From: Phoronis australis | Lineage: Eukaryota > Phoronida > Phoronidae | NCBI GenBank assembly: GCA_002633005.1 | Contig: NMRA01000488.1 | Coordinates: forward strand, 33,261-55,021 | Direction of reading: 5' to 3' | DNA: 21,761 nt | In this document: positions 1-9,108 of the stretch, piece by piece | How the letters are laid out: each line of letters opens with the position of its first letter | Numbering within the stretch: the first letter of the stretch is position 1 | Made by a program: the position numbers and the translations under genes | The notes under the pieces: generated by a model | Database searches by the model: none | Told to the model about the DNA's origin: nothing | What the model saw: the letters and a program-made list of their open reading frames with translations, nothing else

Positions 1-1221
1 CCATAGCCCCCACTTTTTCAGTGCTACGCCACCCATTCATACATGCCATTGATGGCTGTGACGTAATCCCAATAATGGTGTGTATTTTACATGAATACAG
101 AGAGATCCGCGTCGCTTTAAACGCGAAACCTGTTCTTATTTGGTACGCCAGCGAAATGATTTTTATTTTGATAGGGTTTCTCAATCTTTCTTCTTTGCTT
201 CAGTATAAAATGAATACGATTCTTTTGTCTATAAATGTTTATTAATTCTAACTAAGGAATGCCTTTTCCAAAATCCTTATTCTGCTGGGGTTCGCTGGAT
301 ATCATTTCGCATTCAAAGAGTTGATCATTATTCGTAGGAGTTCGTAGAAACGATTTTTTCACATTCAAAATATGTTTCTATGTTTCATATCTGTAACGGA
401 TAACATCGGGATATCCTGTTATCGTAGTACATATTACTAAACATTGCCACGCTCGTCCGGTCTTGAATTGTTGCCGAAACCGACAACTCAACCCACAAGC
501 AATATGAACAGGCGTAGATTTCAACCTCGCAATAGATTTGGTCACCTCCAATAAACATTCTTTAGATCCCTGATGATTACAGTGTTACTTGTTCGAAACG
601 GAACTAGAATCGTATGGTGGAAAGGAAACTTTATTATAAGTCCTAATTCAATTCAGCAAAACAAGCCGAAATGCAGCGTTAGTTATTACATAAGTACGCG
701 AATCATGACGGGAGAGTTTAAAGCTACACCTAAGGCAAAATACGAAATATAAATCATATTTTTAGTGAGACGTACATTTTTACAACGGCGAAGGGTGGAT
801 CCAGGATTTTGAGTTGGGCGGGGGCCAGGGCACAGGAATAACCATAATTTGACTAAAAAAGGGGGAAAGGGGGTTTGTCCAGGGCCTATGCATTGTTTGC
901 ATTGTTTATTCACCCCCTGGTTGCGCGCGTGTACTAGTCAGCAATTCGCACCCGAATTCCCAAATGGTATCTGGTAGAATTTTAGGGGGGCCAAGGGGGC
1001 CACTGGTCGCAGAAGTAGGACTCATTTTACACAGACTCCGTCCCTGTTCTTTAGGCACACGAATCTCAGTGGGCCGTGAATAAAATGCACGACTTTTGTC
1101 TCAATCGTCACCACAATAGTTCTACAGAGCTTTTACACATAAAATAAGTCGATTTGTTCTTGGCCCTTATTTTCTCTCAACCCACCACACCCACCCAAAC
1201 AAATTGGAAATAAATTCATGT
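1..1221. other. Intergenic or intronic stretch, no gene recognised
   Basis: No open frame here resembles a known protein and no convincing splice-bounded exon was found. A G-rich patch around 785-870, with a GGTGGATCCAGG-like start, recalls the ends of degenerate DNA transposons. I could not find a matching opposite terminus, so it is not called as an element. Confidence 0.5.
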
Positions 1222-1729
1222 AGCGTGCCAATTTGACAAGCTTAGTAAACGCTCTAGACGGAGCGGCTGTTATCCCGCCTTACGACCACTGTCGATTATG
1301 ACATTGGTCTCCACTTGCTCTGTACCTAGATGGGGAATGATTTTTGGGCCATGGGAGAACTGACGGTTTCCGTTGTGCTCGAGACCTTGCTCGTTAGATA
1401 CCGTTATACGCCGTGTCAAGCCAACTTATGGAGCTTTATAACTTTACCCGCGAAGCCCGAGAATCGCCTCTAATCGGAGTAAGGAACAAATTAACACCAG
1501 ATTTATAGCGGTGTAAATGTTTTTGCGAATGGAGGGTTTATAGGGATTTAATAAACGGGTAGGGGAAAGATTACCCGCCTATACCCACCCACAGGACCCA
1601 CAATGTTTATAAATGAGGAAGTGATTAGGCTAAATAACGCCCTTGCGTCTCCGGAGTGTTCATTGGGCATTTTTGGTGAATTAAACAAAAACAAGTCGTA
1701 GCGTCCTTTTAAAATTTTAAATTCTGCAA
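1222..1729 (+). repeat. Interspersed repeat B, copy 1
   Basis: This ~508 bp block is repeated in the same orientation at 3004-3518. Similarity begins at the shared AGCGTGCCAATTTGACAAGC and runs, with scattered substitutions and small indels, to the shared TTCTGCAA. Neither copy has terminal inverted repeats, a poly-A tail or a long open frame that I can see, so the class is unknown. It ends about 33 bp upstream of the WSC exon, so it sits in the intron leading into that exon. Boundaries are set by where the two copies stop matching. Confidence 0.85.
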
Positions 1730-1761
1730 ACTGAAAACCTAGCAATCACATTTGATTTTAG

Positions 1762-2034
1762 GTTTGCCTAGCTGCTTTTTGGACGATGTAAAAGACAGAG
1801 ACTTTTCCTTCCTGGTCTATATCGGTGATGATAATTCTCAATTAACATGTCTGAAACTGTGCAAGGAAAGGGGGAACCATTATGCTGCTCTACAGGGAGG
1901 AAACGGATGTTACTGTGATGATAATTACGGGAAACATGGACCGGCGTCCGACTCAGAGTGTGGAATCCCGTGCACGGCAGACAGATCTATCTCATGCGGA
2001 GGCTTTTCAAGAAACTGGGTTATATCTACCAAAG
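1762..2034 (+). CDS. Internal exon encoding a WSC domain
   Basis: The exon encodes about 91 residues that match the WSC (carbohydrate-binding, cysteine-rich) domain. The order is LPSCFLDD at the start, LTCLKLCKERG, a YAALQGGNGCYCDDNYGK core, the CGIPCTAD segment and the SCGGFSRNWVIST end. All the usual cysteines are visible. It follows an acceptor ending TTTGATTTTAG and ends at AAAG|GTAATG. It enters and leaves in phase 1, and symmetric 1-1 phase is typical of exons encoding shuffled extracellular modules. WSC domains occur in Kremen, xylosyltransferases, WSCD sulfotransferases, polycystin-1 and many invertebrate receptors. No neighbouring exon identifies which of these this is. The parent gene could be a secreted or cell-surface protein extending beyond the window or across large introns. 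It could also be a lone pseudo-exon, although the frame is intact. Confidence 0.85.
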
Positions 2035-2854
2035 GTAATGACTACTGCAGACGCTAATAATAGTGACGAAAAGTGTGACGTCACATATAACAAACGTGTC
2101 TCTGTTGTGACTGCATGGAGTTCGTAAGTTTACCCAAGTTGGCAAAACGCTTTCCTCGTGTTTTTTCATTCACGTATTGTGGTTAATGATGGGCCAGCGT
2201 CAAAAATAGCACGTGTGGAGTTCTTCAAAATATGCAAAATATTTCTCGATGAACCAGCTTCAACCTTGCACGTTTCTCTCACCGTTTGATGGTTACATTC
2301 CAAACCACTAAATTTCCATAAAAATCTTCTGAGGACATTTTTACACTCGCCGCCTCAGCAGAGCAACAATGAATCCATACCTTCCACTCTTTGAAGTACC
2401 CGAAGCTAATCCTCTGTTGCAGCAAAATTACTCATATCAGAGCAACGTGAAGCGTTGGTATACGTCCATATATTTTTAGGGGTGTTTATCAGTTTCAAAA
2501 CACGGGCAGCGAAGCACTGAAATTAGTGAGAGGGCTGTAGACTCCCCCCCCCCTCCCCCCACCCCCGATGGTGCGCTGCGCTGCCCATGTCACAGCACGT
2601 ACTAGGCATCCACAAAATTAGCAGGACAAACAAAAGAACAACCATGAGATTCGGCAAAGACAAACACAAAATGCTATAACGGCCACAGCACTCGTTGTAA
2701 TCTGCTCAAAGTTGGTAGCCGTCATCAAAATGGAACGGCCACTAGGGGTCGCTGCAGTAATCAAATCCCCAGACAAACTGGTACCAGTCCTTCACTGTCA
2801 CATATCTGTGTCAAAGTTTCATTGAAATCTGCAAGTCGATTGTCTAGATATCAT
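2035..2854. other. Non-coding stretch downstream of the WSC exon
   Basis: No second WSC exon or other recognisable exon was found. There is a C-rich low-complexity run near 2544-2568. A CTCF-like motif at 2739-2753 is listed separately. Confidence 0.5.
2739..2753 (+). promoter_or_regulatory. CTCF-like motif (forward)
   Basis: CCACTAGGGGTCGCT matches the bilaterian CTCF core consensus CCASYAGRKGGCRSY at every position except one (T where G is usual). This is a motif match only. Single sites of this strength also arise by chance, and no conservation or binding data are available here. Confidence 0.3.
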
Positions 2855-2991
2855 CCAGAAACGTCTTGCCCAAAAATGTTGGAAATTGCAGAGAATTAAA
2901 TAGTTGACATGAGGTTGCTTCTTAACTCACGCTCAAAAATGGTGAAACTCTTTGGGGGTACTCGGAGGCAGATGCCCACAATAAGTTGCAG
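2855..2991 (+). repeat. Direct repeat A, left copy
   Basis: This ~137 bp sequence starts at CCAGAAACGTCTT and ends at AATAAGTTGCAG. It recurs at 3519-3657 with few differences (for example GCAGAG versus GCATAG, and GATGCCCAC versus GGTGCCCCC). The two copies bracket the second B repeat. Confidence 0.85.
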
Positions 2992-3003
2992 GACCTAAAA
3001 TAA

Positions 3004-3518
3004 AGCGTGCCAATTTGACAAGCTTAGTAAACGCTCTTGACGGAGCGGCTGTTATCCCGCCTTACGACCACTGTCGATTATGACATAGGTCTCCACTTGC
3101 TCTGTACCTAGATGGGGAATGATTTTTGGGCTATGGGAGAACTGACAGTTCCCTTGTGCTCGAGACCTTGCTCGTTAGATACAATTACACGCCGTGTCAA
3201 GCCAACTTATGGAGTCTTATTTTAAGTAATAACGTTACCGAAGCCCGGGAATCGCCTCTAATCCGAGTAAGGAACAAATTAAAACCAGATTTATAGCGAT
3301 GTAAATGTTTTTACGAACGGAGGGTTTATAGGGCCTTAATAAACGGTTAGGGGAAAGATTACCCGCCTATACCCACCTACAGGACCCACATTGTTTATAC
3401 ACAAGGAAATGATTAGGCTAAATAACGCCCCTACGTCTCGGGAGTTCGCATTGTGCATTTTTGGTGAATTAAACAAAAAACAAGGCGTAACGTCCTTTTA
3501 CAATTTTAATTTCTGCAA
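3004..3518 (+). repeat. Interspersed repeat B, copy 2
   Basis: Second copy of the ~510 bp B block, same orientation as at 1222-1729. It is separated by 12 bp from the left A repeat and abuts the right A repeat directly. The A-B-A arrangement could mean that B inserted into A with A duplicated. Alternatively A and B may be parts of one longer composite element present in partly deleted tandem form. Confidence 0.85.
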
Positions 3519-3657
3519 CCAGAAACGTCTTTCCCAAAAATGTTGGAAATTGCATAGAATTAAATAGTTGACATGAGGTTGCTTCTTAACTCACGCTCAA
3601 AAAATGACGAAACTCTTTGGGTAGTACTCGGAGGCAGGTGCCCCCAATAAGTTGCAG
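3519..3657 (+). repeat. Direct repeat A, right copy
   Basis: Right-hand partner of 2855-2991. The first B copy at 1222-1729 has no A sequence on either side, so A is not an obligatory part of B. Confidence 0.85.
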
Positions 3658-4291
3658 TGCGTTCACTGAAACTTTACTCGACAGCGACCGCGGTAAGAAA
3701 TTGGCGATTACTACGACAGTTGAGGAATCAGTGGGGTCCAAAGTAGTGCAGGCGATGGAGGTGTTCTAAAATTGGTTTCTAGCGGAGAATAAAACCACGT
3801 GATGTATCGGGGGTCAATTACTCTCTGGAAGTCACGTAATGACTGAAGTCTAGACATGCTCAAATAACATTCTCCTCCGAGGGCGAGTTTCGGATGTCTT
3901 CGAAGGTGAACGAGCTTCTGTGTGCTTTAGTTATGTGACTATCAAACTGGAAAATAACTGGCCGTAAGACATAGACAGATAACGTTCACCTCCGAGATGA
4001 AATATGAGGCTACAAAAATACGCAAAGTATTACAAATGCACAAAAAGCCTTTCGGAATTGCTTCGACAGTGTCCAGGATTTTCGCAGAAATCAAACTACA
4101 TATCCTGCATAGCCGCATTAGTTGTTTTGCGTTTCTTATGAAAATTTTGTCACGCCAAGACACCATTCAAAGACAATTTAATGCAATCATTGAAAATTTG
4201 ATTTATTTGATACTAATTTTGTAGATGTCAATGACAATTTGAGAAGATAATTCCGAGCACACTCTGTCCAACCTTGATGTTTATGTTACAG
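3658..4291. other. Stretch without recognised gene
   Basis: Open frames exist on both strands around 3942-4224 but lack coding-like composition or recognisable motifs. The stretch ends in the possible acceptor GTTTATGTTACAG at 4291. Confidence 0.4.
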
Positions 4292-4640
4292 TATTATGAT
4301 TAGTGAATGTGAGGAACAATTAGATTCAACCAGTGCCTGTGCTCCAAATCTCAAAAAAATTGTCAACTTTTCAGTCGTTGCAGAGACACCAATTTGCTTC
4401 GAAAACGGCGCAGAGTTTGACAGAAGCTTGGAAAAGACCACCGGAGTACAGTTGTACGCTTTACGAAGTGTGTCACTGTTTGACCGAGTGCCGGCTATTG
4501 GTGTTGGCGTCAAAGTTATTCTTAAATTCGAGTTCATTCCCCACGATACGCTATGTCTAGTTTCGTGCAAACGCGTCACGTGTTGCGCGTATGCCGTCTA
4601 TCTCCCGTGTGGAATGTGTGTCTTGCTGCGCAATGGTTAA
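4292..4640 (+). CDS. Candidate exon or small ORF, function unknown
   Basis: After an acceptor-like TTTATGTTACAG, a frame with an ATG at 4296 stays open for 114 codons to TAA at 4640. Codon use is rich in RNY triplets. The first ~85 residues look like a soluble, mixed beta-type segment with cysteines (SECEEQLD, SACAPNLKK, ETPICFENG, then a hydrophobic VGVKVILKFEF stretch). The last ~30 residues look less coding-like, so a donor before the stop is possible, for example at GC|GTATGC near 4589. It lies on the same strand as the WSC exon but does not join it in phase directly. I do not recognise the family. The reverse strand is also open here, which weakens the case. Confidence 0.3.
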
Positions 4641-5122
4641 GGGCACACACACAATGAGACTTTTATTCTAATGAAATCGATCTCATGATACCTCTTACCG
4701 TGATAGGATTCTATTTCCACTACGTTTAGCGCTGTGTTGAATAATAGATTGACTCAATTTGTAGATGAGGTTTGTGATTTGGTGGGTAGTACTCTTTCAT
4801 ACAAATTACGACAATCGAGCAAAATATTTCAAAAGAACATTATCAACGTTTGGAAAGTCACAGTTTTGGGGAAATAGTACTAAGTTGACACTGTTTCTTT
4901 GCTTTTACGATTCAAATTCAACTAGACGACACGGCAAAAATAAATTTGGAACTGCAGACATGATAAAATAGCTAAAGACGGTTTGGTGCAAACTTTAGCA
5001 GTAGTAGAACTGTACACTTGGCATTCAGGAGCGTAGTCTAACGCATTGTTCATGATACAAAGACCCTCCCTTCCCCAGTGGCTCACCAGCAGCTTGCCTG
5101 CAAATCACCCTGACACTGAGGT
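4641..5122. other. Stretch without recognised gene
   Basis: Short open frames only. No splice-bounded exon with recognisable content was found. Confidence 0.4.
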
Positions 5123-5137
5123 CGCTCCCTCTAGTGA
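5123..5137 (-). promoter_or_regulatory. Weak CTCF-like motif (reverse)
   Basis: Read on the minus strand, TCACTAGAGGGAGCG resembles the CTCF core with about three mismatches to CCASYAGRKGGCRSY. It is noted because of its position near a better match at 5376-5390. Confidence 0.15.
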
Positions 5138-5207
5138 GAATGTTCAGTAATCTTCTCTTGTATCTGCGATATGTGCGATACAGAAGGTGGGCGCATATTT
5201 TTATTTT

Positions 5208-5315
5208 ATGCAACTGTTGTGTTTCGTCTTTTCCATCACAACCTCGTCGTTTTCATTCACGAGCCATTTGGAGGAGCTCATCCACGGTCCGTCCTCCTTG
5301 TTTGAAGGTCAGTGA
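5208..5315 (+). CDS. Possible signal-peptide first exon, speculative
   Basis: An ATG opens a 35-codon frame beginning MQLLCFVFSITTSSFS, which has the length and hydrophobic pattern of a secretory signal peptide. It continues into a polar segment and reaches GAAG|GTCAGT, a fair 5' splice site at 5308, two codons before an in-frame TGA. Only the pattern supports it. No partner exon was identified, and such short hydrophobic frames occur by chance in T-rich DNA. Confidence 0.15.
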   Translation: MQLLCFVFSITTSSFSFTSHLEELIHGPSSLFEGQ

Positions 5316-5375
5316 TGTCTATTTTAAGATCACGCCTGTTAGAAATTTTCAATACTTACGACTACTTTTCGTGAA

Positions 5376-5390
5376 GGCGCCATCTACTGT
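5376..5390 (-). promoter_or_regulatory. CTCF-like motif (reverse)
   Basis: Minus-strand ACAGTAGATGGCGCC matches the CTCF core consensus at all but the first position. Its orientation is opposite to the motif at 2739-2753, so the pair is convergent. Motif evidence only. Confidence 0.3.
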
Positions 5391-6349
5391 CCATTCTAAG
5401 TTTGCCAGACTAGCAATGCGTGGCGAAAGTTTTTGAATGGCGGGAGACTTCTGGCTAAATAACCTTGTGATGTTGTGACCCAACAAGATGTTCGACGGTG
5501 TACCATTCGTTGCCTGTAAAATGCAATGTCTGTCAAAACTTTGCTATGAATTCATGTTCTGTACAAAACTAGCAGAAACTGTTAAATTTTTTAAAACAAC
5601 AATGCATCACGGAAACAAAGCATAAAAGAGTTGTTTTATTCAACTCAATTTCATCTCAGATTTCAAAAACTGTTTTAGGTTTATTGGACCGAAAATATTT
5701 TTTTTCAAATTCACAATGTTACTTAGATGTATAAAATATATCCCAAACGTTTCCATACGACGATTGCAGAGGAATGCACCGCAAACGTATCATGTATGGC
5801 AGAAAAGTGTCAAAATACGATAGAATTGAAAGAGCTAGCCAGTCCTTCCAAATTGTGGCAAGCGATCTCTGAGCTGTTGTAGATGGTTGAAACCGGGGAC
5901 TAGGGGCTCGTTTCACACAATGTCGTAAGTCTGGCTGTAGCTCAGACGGTCGTATCTTCAATTTAATTGGCAAACAATTCACTGGTTAATGAAAGTGGGC
6001 TTTACACTTGAATGTGAACTACGGTCACGTTTGTGTTAAAAGCAAGGTTTCGACCTTATAAAAACGCAGTGTTGCTATCGCAATAGCGACTGTCATAGCT
6101 AGAGTTTAGAAGATCGGATGCGAATTTGGCGTTTGTTGGTCAGGTACTGGGGTTTTAGGGGGTTGCAGTTGTTATTTAGAGGTGTGGGCATGAAAACGTT
6201 TCCGCCCCATCTAATATTCGCAAAAAATAAACTTAGTTGTAAAGTTGTAAAAGCTGACTCACCATGTTAGGTCCAAATTTACCCGCACATCTAGTGGTTC
6301 TATTTTAGTGTAATTCGGAGGCTCGATATTCATAAATGGGGATAGTGTG
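5391..6349. other. Stretch without recognised gene
   Basis: AT-rich, with a minus-strand open frame at 5719-5982 that shows no recognisable motif. No features are called. Confidence 0.4.
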
Positions 6350-6661
6350 CAGTGGCGGATCTACGGGGGGGTTTCAGGGGGTTTAACCCTACCCCCCCTT
6401 TGGGCCAGGACCCAAAAATAAAAAAACAAAACAAAAACGTCTTCAGCAAAACAAAAACGGCACCGCTAGCGTGTGTAAACCTCAAGTAAACCAACTTGGA
6501 AAAAATTGAGGGGGGGGGTTCACTCTGAAAATATAATTGTTTGCATTGTGAATTGCTGAGTCTTCGTGGCTCATCGGCAAAACGCGCGGAGATCAATTGT
6601 GCGTGCGCTTCCGTCGACACTTCTTAAGTAGCCAAGCATTTTAGATAGATCCACCGCTGAA
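6350..6661. mobile_element. Short non-autonomous DNA transposon (hAT-like MITE)
   Basis: The left end CAGTGGCGGATCTA and the right end TAGATCCACCGCTG are inverted complements of each other with two mismatches over 14 bp, and they bound a 312 bp unit. The CAGTGGCGG...CTG termini resemble those of hAT elements. Homopolymer tracts (G, C, A) follow the left end. The interior has no transposase frame. I could not see a matching target-site duplication: the left flank ends ATAGTGTG and the right flank begins AAAGAGCA. The element is therefore either old or its borders are off by some bases. Confidence 0.5.
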
Positions 6662-7002
6662 AGAGCAGCTCTATAGCCCATTTCTTAAGGTGACTAGCTT
6701 CTTTACTCTAAGATATGTTTTGATTTGATTAGGGGAAATACTGTGGTGCCGCAACCCTGATATTCAGGCGAATTGACATGCAACGTTTTTACCTCATCTG
6801 TCATGCCGTGTCATTCTATTACACTCCACACGTTTGTAACTAATGTATAGTAAAGTTGTCTTGCGTATCATACAGTGTACACGTACATGTAATATTTTTG
6901 AAAAAAATTATATTCTTTTTCCGAAGAATTGCTATTGTGGCAGGCGCCGTGGTCTGGTCGCGAGTCCGTTTGAAGATAGAGTCTAACAAGTTATGTCTAT
7001 AC
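6662..7002. other. AT-rich spacer before the SINE
   Basis: No gene or repeat recognised. Confidence 0.4.
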
Positions 7003-7264
7003 AAGGAATGACCAGGAGGCAGTGTGGCCTGGTTGATAAGTGCCCGCTTTCTTTACTCGAGGTCGTGGGTTCAAGTCCCACCAGGTCACACTGCTAAACC
7101 CTTGAGCCAGGTTTCTAGCTCCTCAGCTCGGTTATAACCATATATTAATAAAGCATAAAAATACTTCCAGGTGATCAGTGCTACGGGCCCACATGCGAGG
7201 CCTGCGCACGTCTGGTACAACGTGTATCAGACCGCCTGCAATTATTTTTTTTAAGGAATGACCA
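7003..7264 (+). mobile_element. tRNA-derived SINE with 12-bp target-site duplication
   Basis: The unit at 7015-7252 is flanked by a perfect 12-bp direct repeat AAGGAATGACCA (7003-7014 and 7253-7264), the hallmark of LINE-mediated insertion. Its head is tRNA-like. It has an A-box-like TGGCCTGGTTGA at 7025-7036 and a B-box GGTTCAAGTCC at 7068-7078 in a perfect T-arm (GTGGG, 7-base loop, CCCAC). Near the ends of the head, GCAGTGTGGCCTGG is complementary to CCAGGTCACACTGC. The body contains a 10-bp hairpin near the 3' end. It finishes with a T-rich ATTATTTTTTTT tail rather than poly-A. RNA polymerase III would be expected to transcribe it from the internal promoter. The SINE family is not recognised. 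Confidence 0.85.
7210..7232 (+). repeat. Hairpin near the SINE 3' end
   Basis: GTCTGGTACA and TGTATCAGAC form a 10-bp stem (one G-T pair) with a 3-base ACG loop, about 20 bp before the SINE tail. SINE 3' ends often copy the reverse-transcriptase recognition structure of a partner LINE, so this may be that structure. Confidence 0.5.
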
Positions 7265-7494
7265 AGGGGGCACTCACATTGACAAAGTGACCGCATTCGT
7301 GAACAGTGTACAGTACCAGAAACTGCGGGGAGGCTGTTCTTTCACAACAAAGTCTTGCGGGACTCGTGCGATGTTCAATAGGCCTGCTAAGGAGCCCTAG
7401 TTCCGACCTCAACACCTACCGTATTTGTACCTGCAATAAGCACACTCAGCCGTGTTCTATACTGGGAATTTCCGCAGAAAGGCCCACCCGATGA

Positions 7495-7719
7495 AATGCT
7501 CATGCCCATGGGCATTTATTTGATGTTAGTACTTCGGGTTTCAAGCGTTCAGACATTGGGACGTTTATTTCGAAAATTGCAAGAGATGCAAATAGGTCCT
7601 GGGATACATCGTCAAGGTTTGAAGTAGTCTATGATGAACGGATCAAATTTAGTTGCGCATCTAAGTCTTTTGAATGGACTTGGCGGCCACGTAGGTCCCG
7701 TGATGTGGTCAACAGATGA
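7495..7719 (+). pseudogene. Unrecognised open frame, possible decayed coding sequence
   Basis: A 74-codon frame without an ATG runs to TGA at 7719. Its composition is protein-like: HGHLFDVSTSGFKRSDIG, then FEVVYDERIKFSCASKSFEW, ending basic. The same frame is open upstream from about 7306, broken only by a TGA at 7492-7494. It could be a fragment of a decayed mobile-element protein, an exon, or chance. No family motif was recognised. Confidence 0.15.
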
Positions 7720-7882
7720 CGTGCTGGCAAGACTTAAATGTTTGCAAGATGAGAAAGTGTTTCTGGACCTGGAAAGAACTAGCAGTTTGTTAGTGCTTGT
7801 GACGTCACTGTGCTTGGCACTTTTAATGATCCGCCGTAACAAGCCTAGCTTACAGAGCCTGGTCTCAAGCAATAACGAAGAG

Positions 7883-8200
7883 TCAGTTTTTTCCAAGCCC
7901 TAGAATTGCCTTAGAATTGACTAAGGAAAAATTTGGGCCAATTTCGTTACTGTAAAAGCTGTCTAAATCATTTTGTTTAAGACGGAAGGCGGGTTTATAG
8001 TAACTTTTCCGTCTGAACAGAGTGGGAGAAGGCAACAGACCGGTGAATGCGTTTGTGGCTGTGGTTTCAAGCGGGTTCCACGTGATTACCTGGCTGACTG
8101 ATGCATTTCTACGAGGTTTCGTAAAAACAAGAATCTCGCTGAGGAAGCTAGTTATGGTCACGTGCTTCGCGTGCAATATATGGCGATATCTCGCGAAATC
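7883..8200 (-). CDS. Unrecognised minus-strand open frame
   Basis: A frame of about 105 codons without a clear start ends in TGA at 7883. The 3' half, starting after a strong acceptor-like pyrimidine tract ending TCTGTTCAG, has coding-like third positions (RKSYYKPAFRLKQNDLDSFY ...). It lies just downstream of the candidate minus-strand exon 8303-8388 but does not follow it in phase directly. The opposite strand is also open across part of this interval. It could be a 3' exon of the same gene joined through an unseen exon, or non-coding. Confidence 0.2.
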   Translation of the reverse strand, partial: DFARYRHILHAKHVTITSFLSEILVFTKPRRNASVSQVITWNPLETTATNAFTGLLPSPTLFRRKSYYKPAFRLKQNDLDSFYSNEIGPNFSLVNSKAILGLGKN

Positions 8201-8302
8201 TTATATTACGAGTTATCGCTATTCTCGCAAGAAAGTAAGTCCGGAACGCATGTCTGGTTATTTCACTAGCGTCACAGAGTGGAGAATTTTTTGATCACAT
8301 AC

Positions 8303-8388
8303 CTGTGGAACTTGATAAGTTGGGGAAGACTTTACTTTAACACTCGCAGGAGTTGCTTCATAGTCTAAGCTGTCATAGTCGTCATCAT
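8303..8388 (-). CDS. Candidate exon 2 of a type II membrane protein gene
   Basis: On the minus strand an 86-base exon is bounded by an acceptor CTGATTTGTTCGACAG and a consensus donor CCACAG|GTATGT. It enters in phase 1 and leaves in phase 0. Joined to the exon at 10350-10503, its first codon becomes GAT. It then encodes an acidic, low-complexity segment DDDYDSLDYEATPASVKVK followed by SSPTYQVPQ, with no stop. Such a segment would suit the flexible stem between a signal anchor and a luminal catalytic domain. The splice sites and phase agreement are seen directly; the link to the upstream exon is inferred. No catalytic exon was recognised further downstream. Confidence 0.4.
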
Positions 8389-8740
8389 CTGTCGAACAAA
8401 TCAGATGCGCAGTTAACGAAGCTTCTAATGAACTATGCGTTAGAATATCCGGCACTGTTCAAGAATTTGATATTGAACGAAGTATTGATGGGTACTCTCT
8501 GTTTTTCCAGCAAAAGTTTTCAACATAACTGTTATCAGTGTTAATAAGAGACTAACAATTGCTAAAACATTTATTAATTCGGCAAAAGGTTAAAGGTGCA
8601 TTTTATACCGATTCTAAAAAACTGCTCAAAGAAGCTGATAACGACTTTTTGGTGGTTTTCACACGGTGTTAACAGAATTATTGTAAATGTTCACAGGATA
8701 CTAACAATTGTGAAAACAGTTATCAATGCGGGGAAAGGCG

Positions 8741-8764
8741 CAAGGAACATTTCTTTGTTCCTTG
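8741..8764. repeat. Short inverted repeat
   Basis: CAAGGAACA and TGTTCCTTG form a 9-bp perfect stem with a 6-base loop. No run of T follows that would suggest an RNA polymerase III terminator, and function is unknown. Confidence 0.5.
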
Positions 8765-9069
8765 CTATTTTTACTAGATTTCAGACCAATTAATCTGATT
8801 TGATAGATCAATAAGATATCGACAAAAAAATTGTCAAAAATTTCCCGTTCACTGGCAGCACTACTTTGCCAAGGCGCCTTTTTCAATGCGGTCTCAAGTC
8901 ACCAATCCACTTTTTGCACGTGATGTACGCCAACCAGTCTAGCTTACAACAAAATACTGTTAGCTGCCGGTGTTTCAGTTCACGTCAGAACGAAGCCTAG
9001 TGCTCCGACAGCAATGCAACTTTATCGCCCGTTACCAGTTGGGTTACATTACGGCGTTTTTCCGTTGCT

Positions 9070-9108
9070 CCCAACTTGTTCCATTCTATAGCCCAGCAAC
9101 AAGTTGGG
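9070..9108. repeat. Inverted repeat, likely remnant of a small element
   Basis: CCCAACTTGTT and AACAAGTTGGG are a perfect 11-bp inverted pair around a 17-base spacer. A related CCAGTTGGG lies 30 bp upstream. This may be part of a foldback or MITE-type repeat whose edges I cannot define. Confidence 0.5.

Noticed and set aside
7018-7092. A functional tRNA gene
   Set aside because: A and B boxes and a T-arm are present, but extra bases separate the T-arm from the acceptor-like stem, no proper anticodon arm could be set, and the sequence continues into a SINE body framed by target duplications.
8022-8294. Plus-strand 90-codon frame opposite 7883-8200
   Set aside because: It starts at GTG and ends in sequence that looks like repeat (TCTCGCGA-type). 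No motif or splice site supports it.
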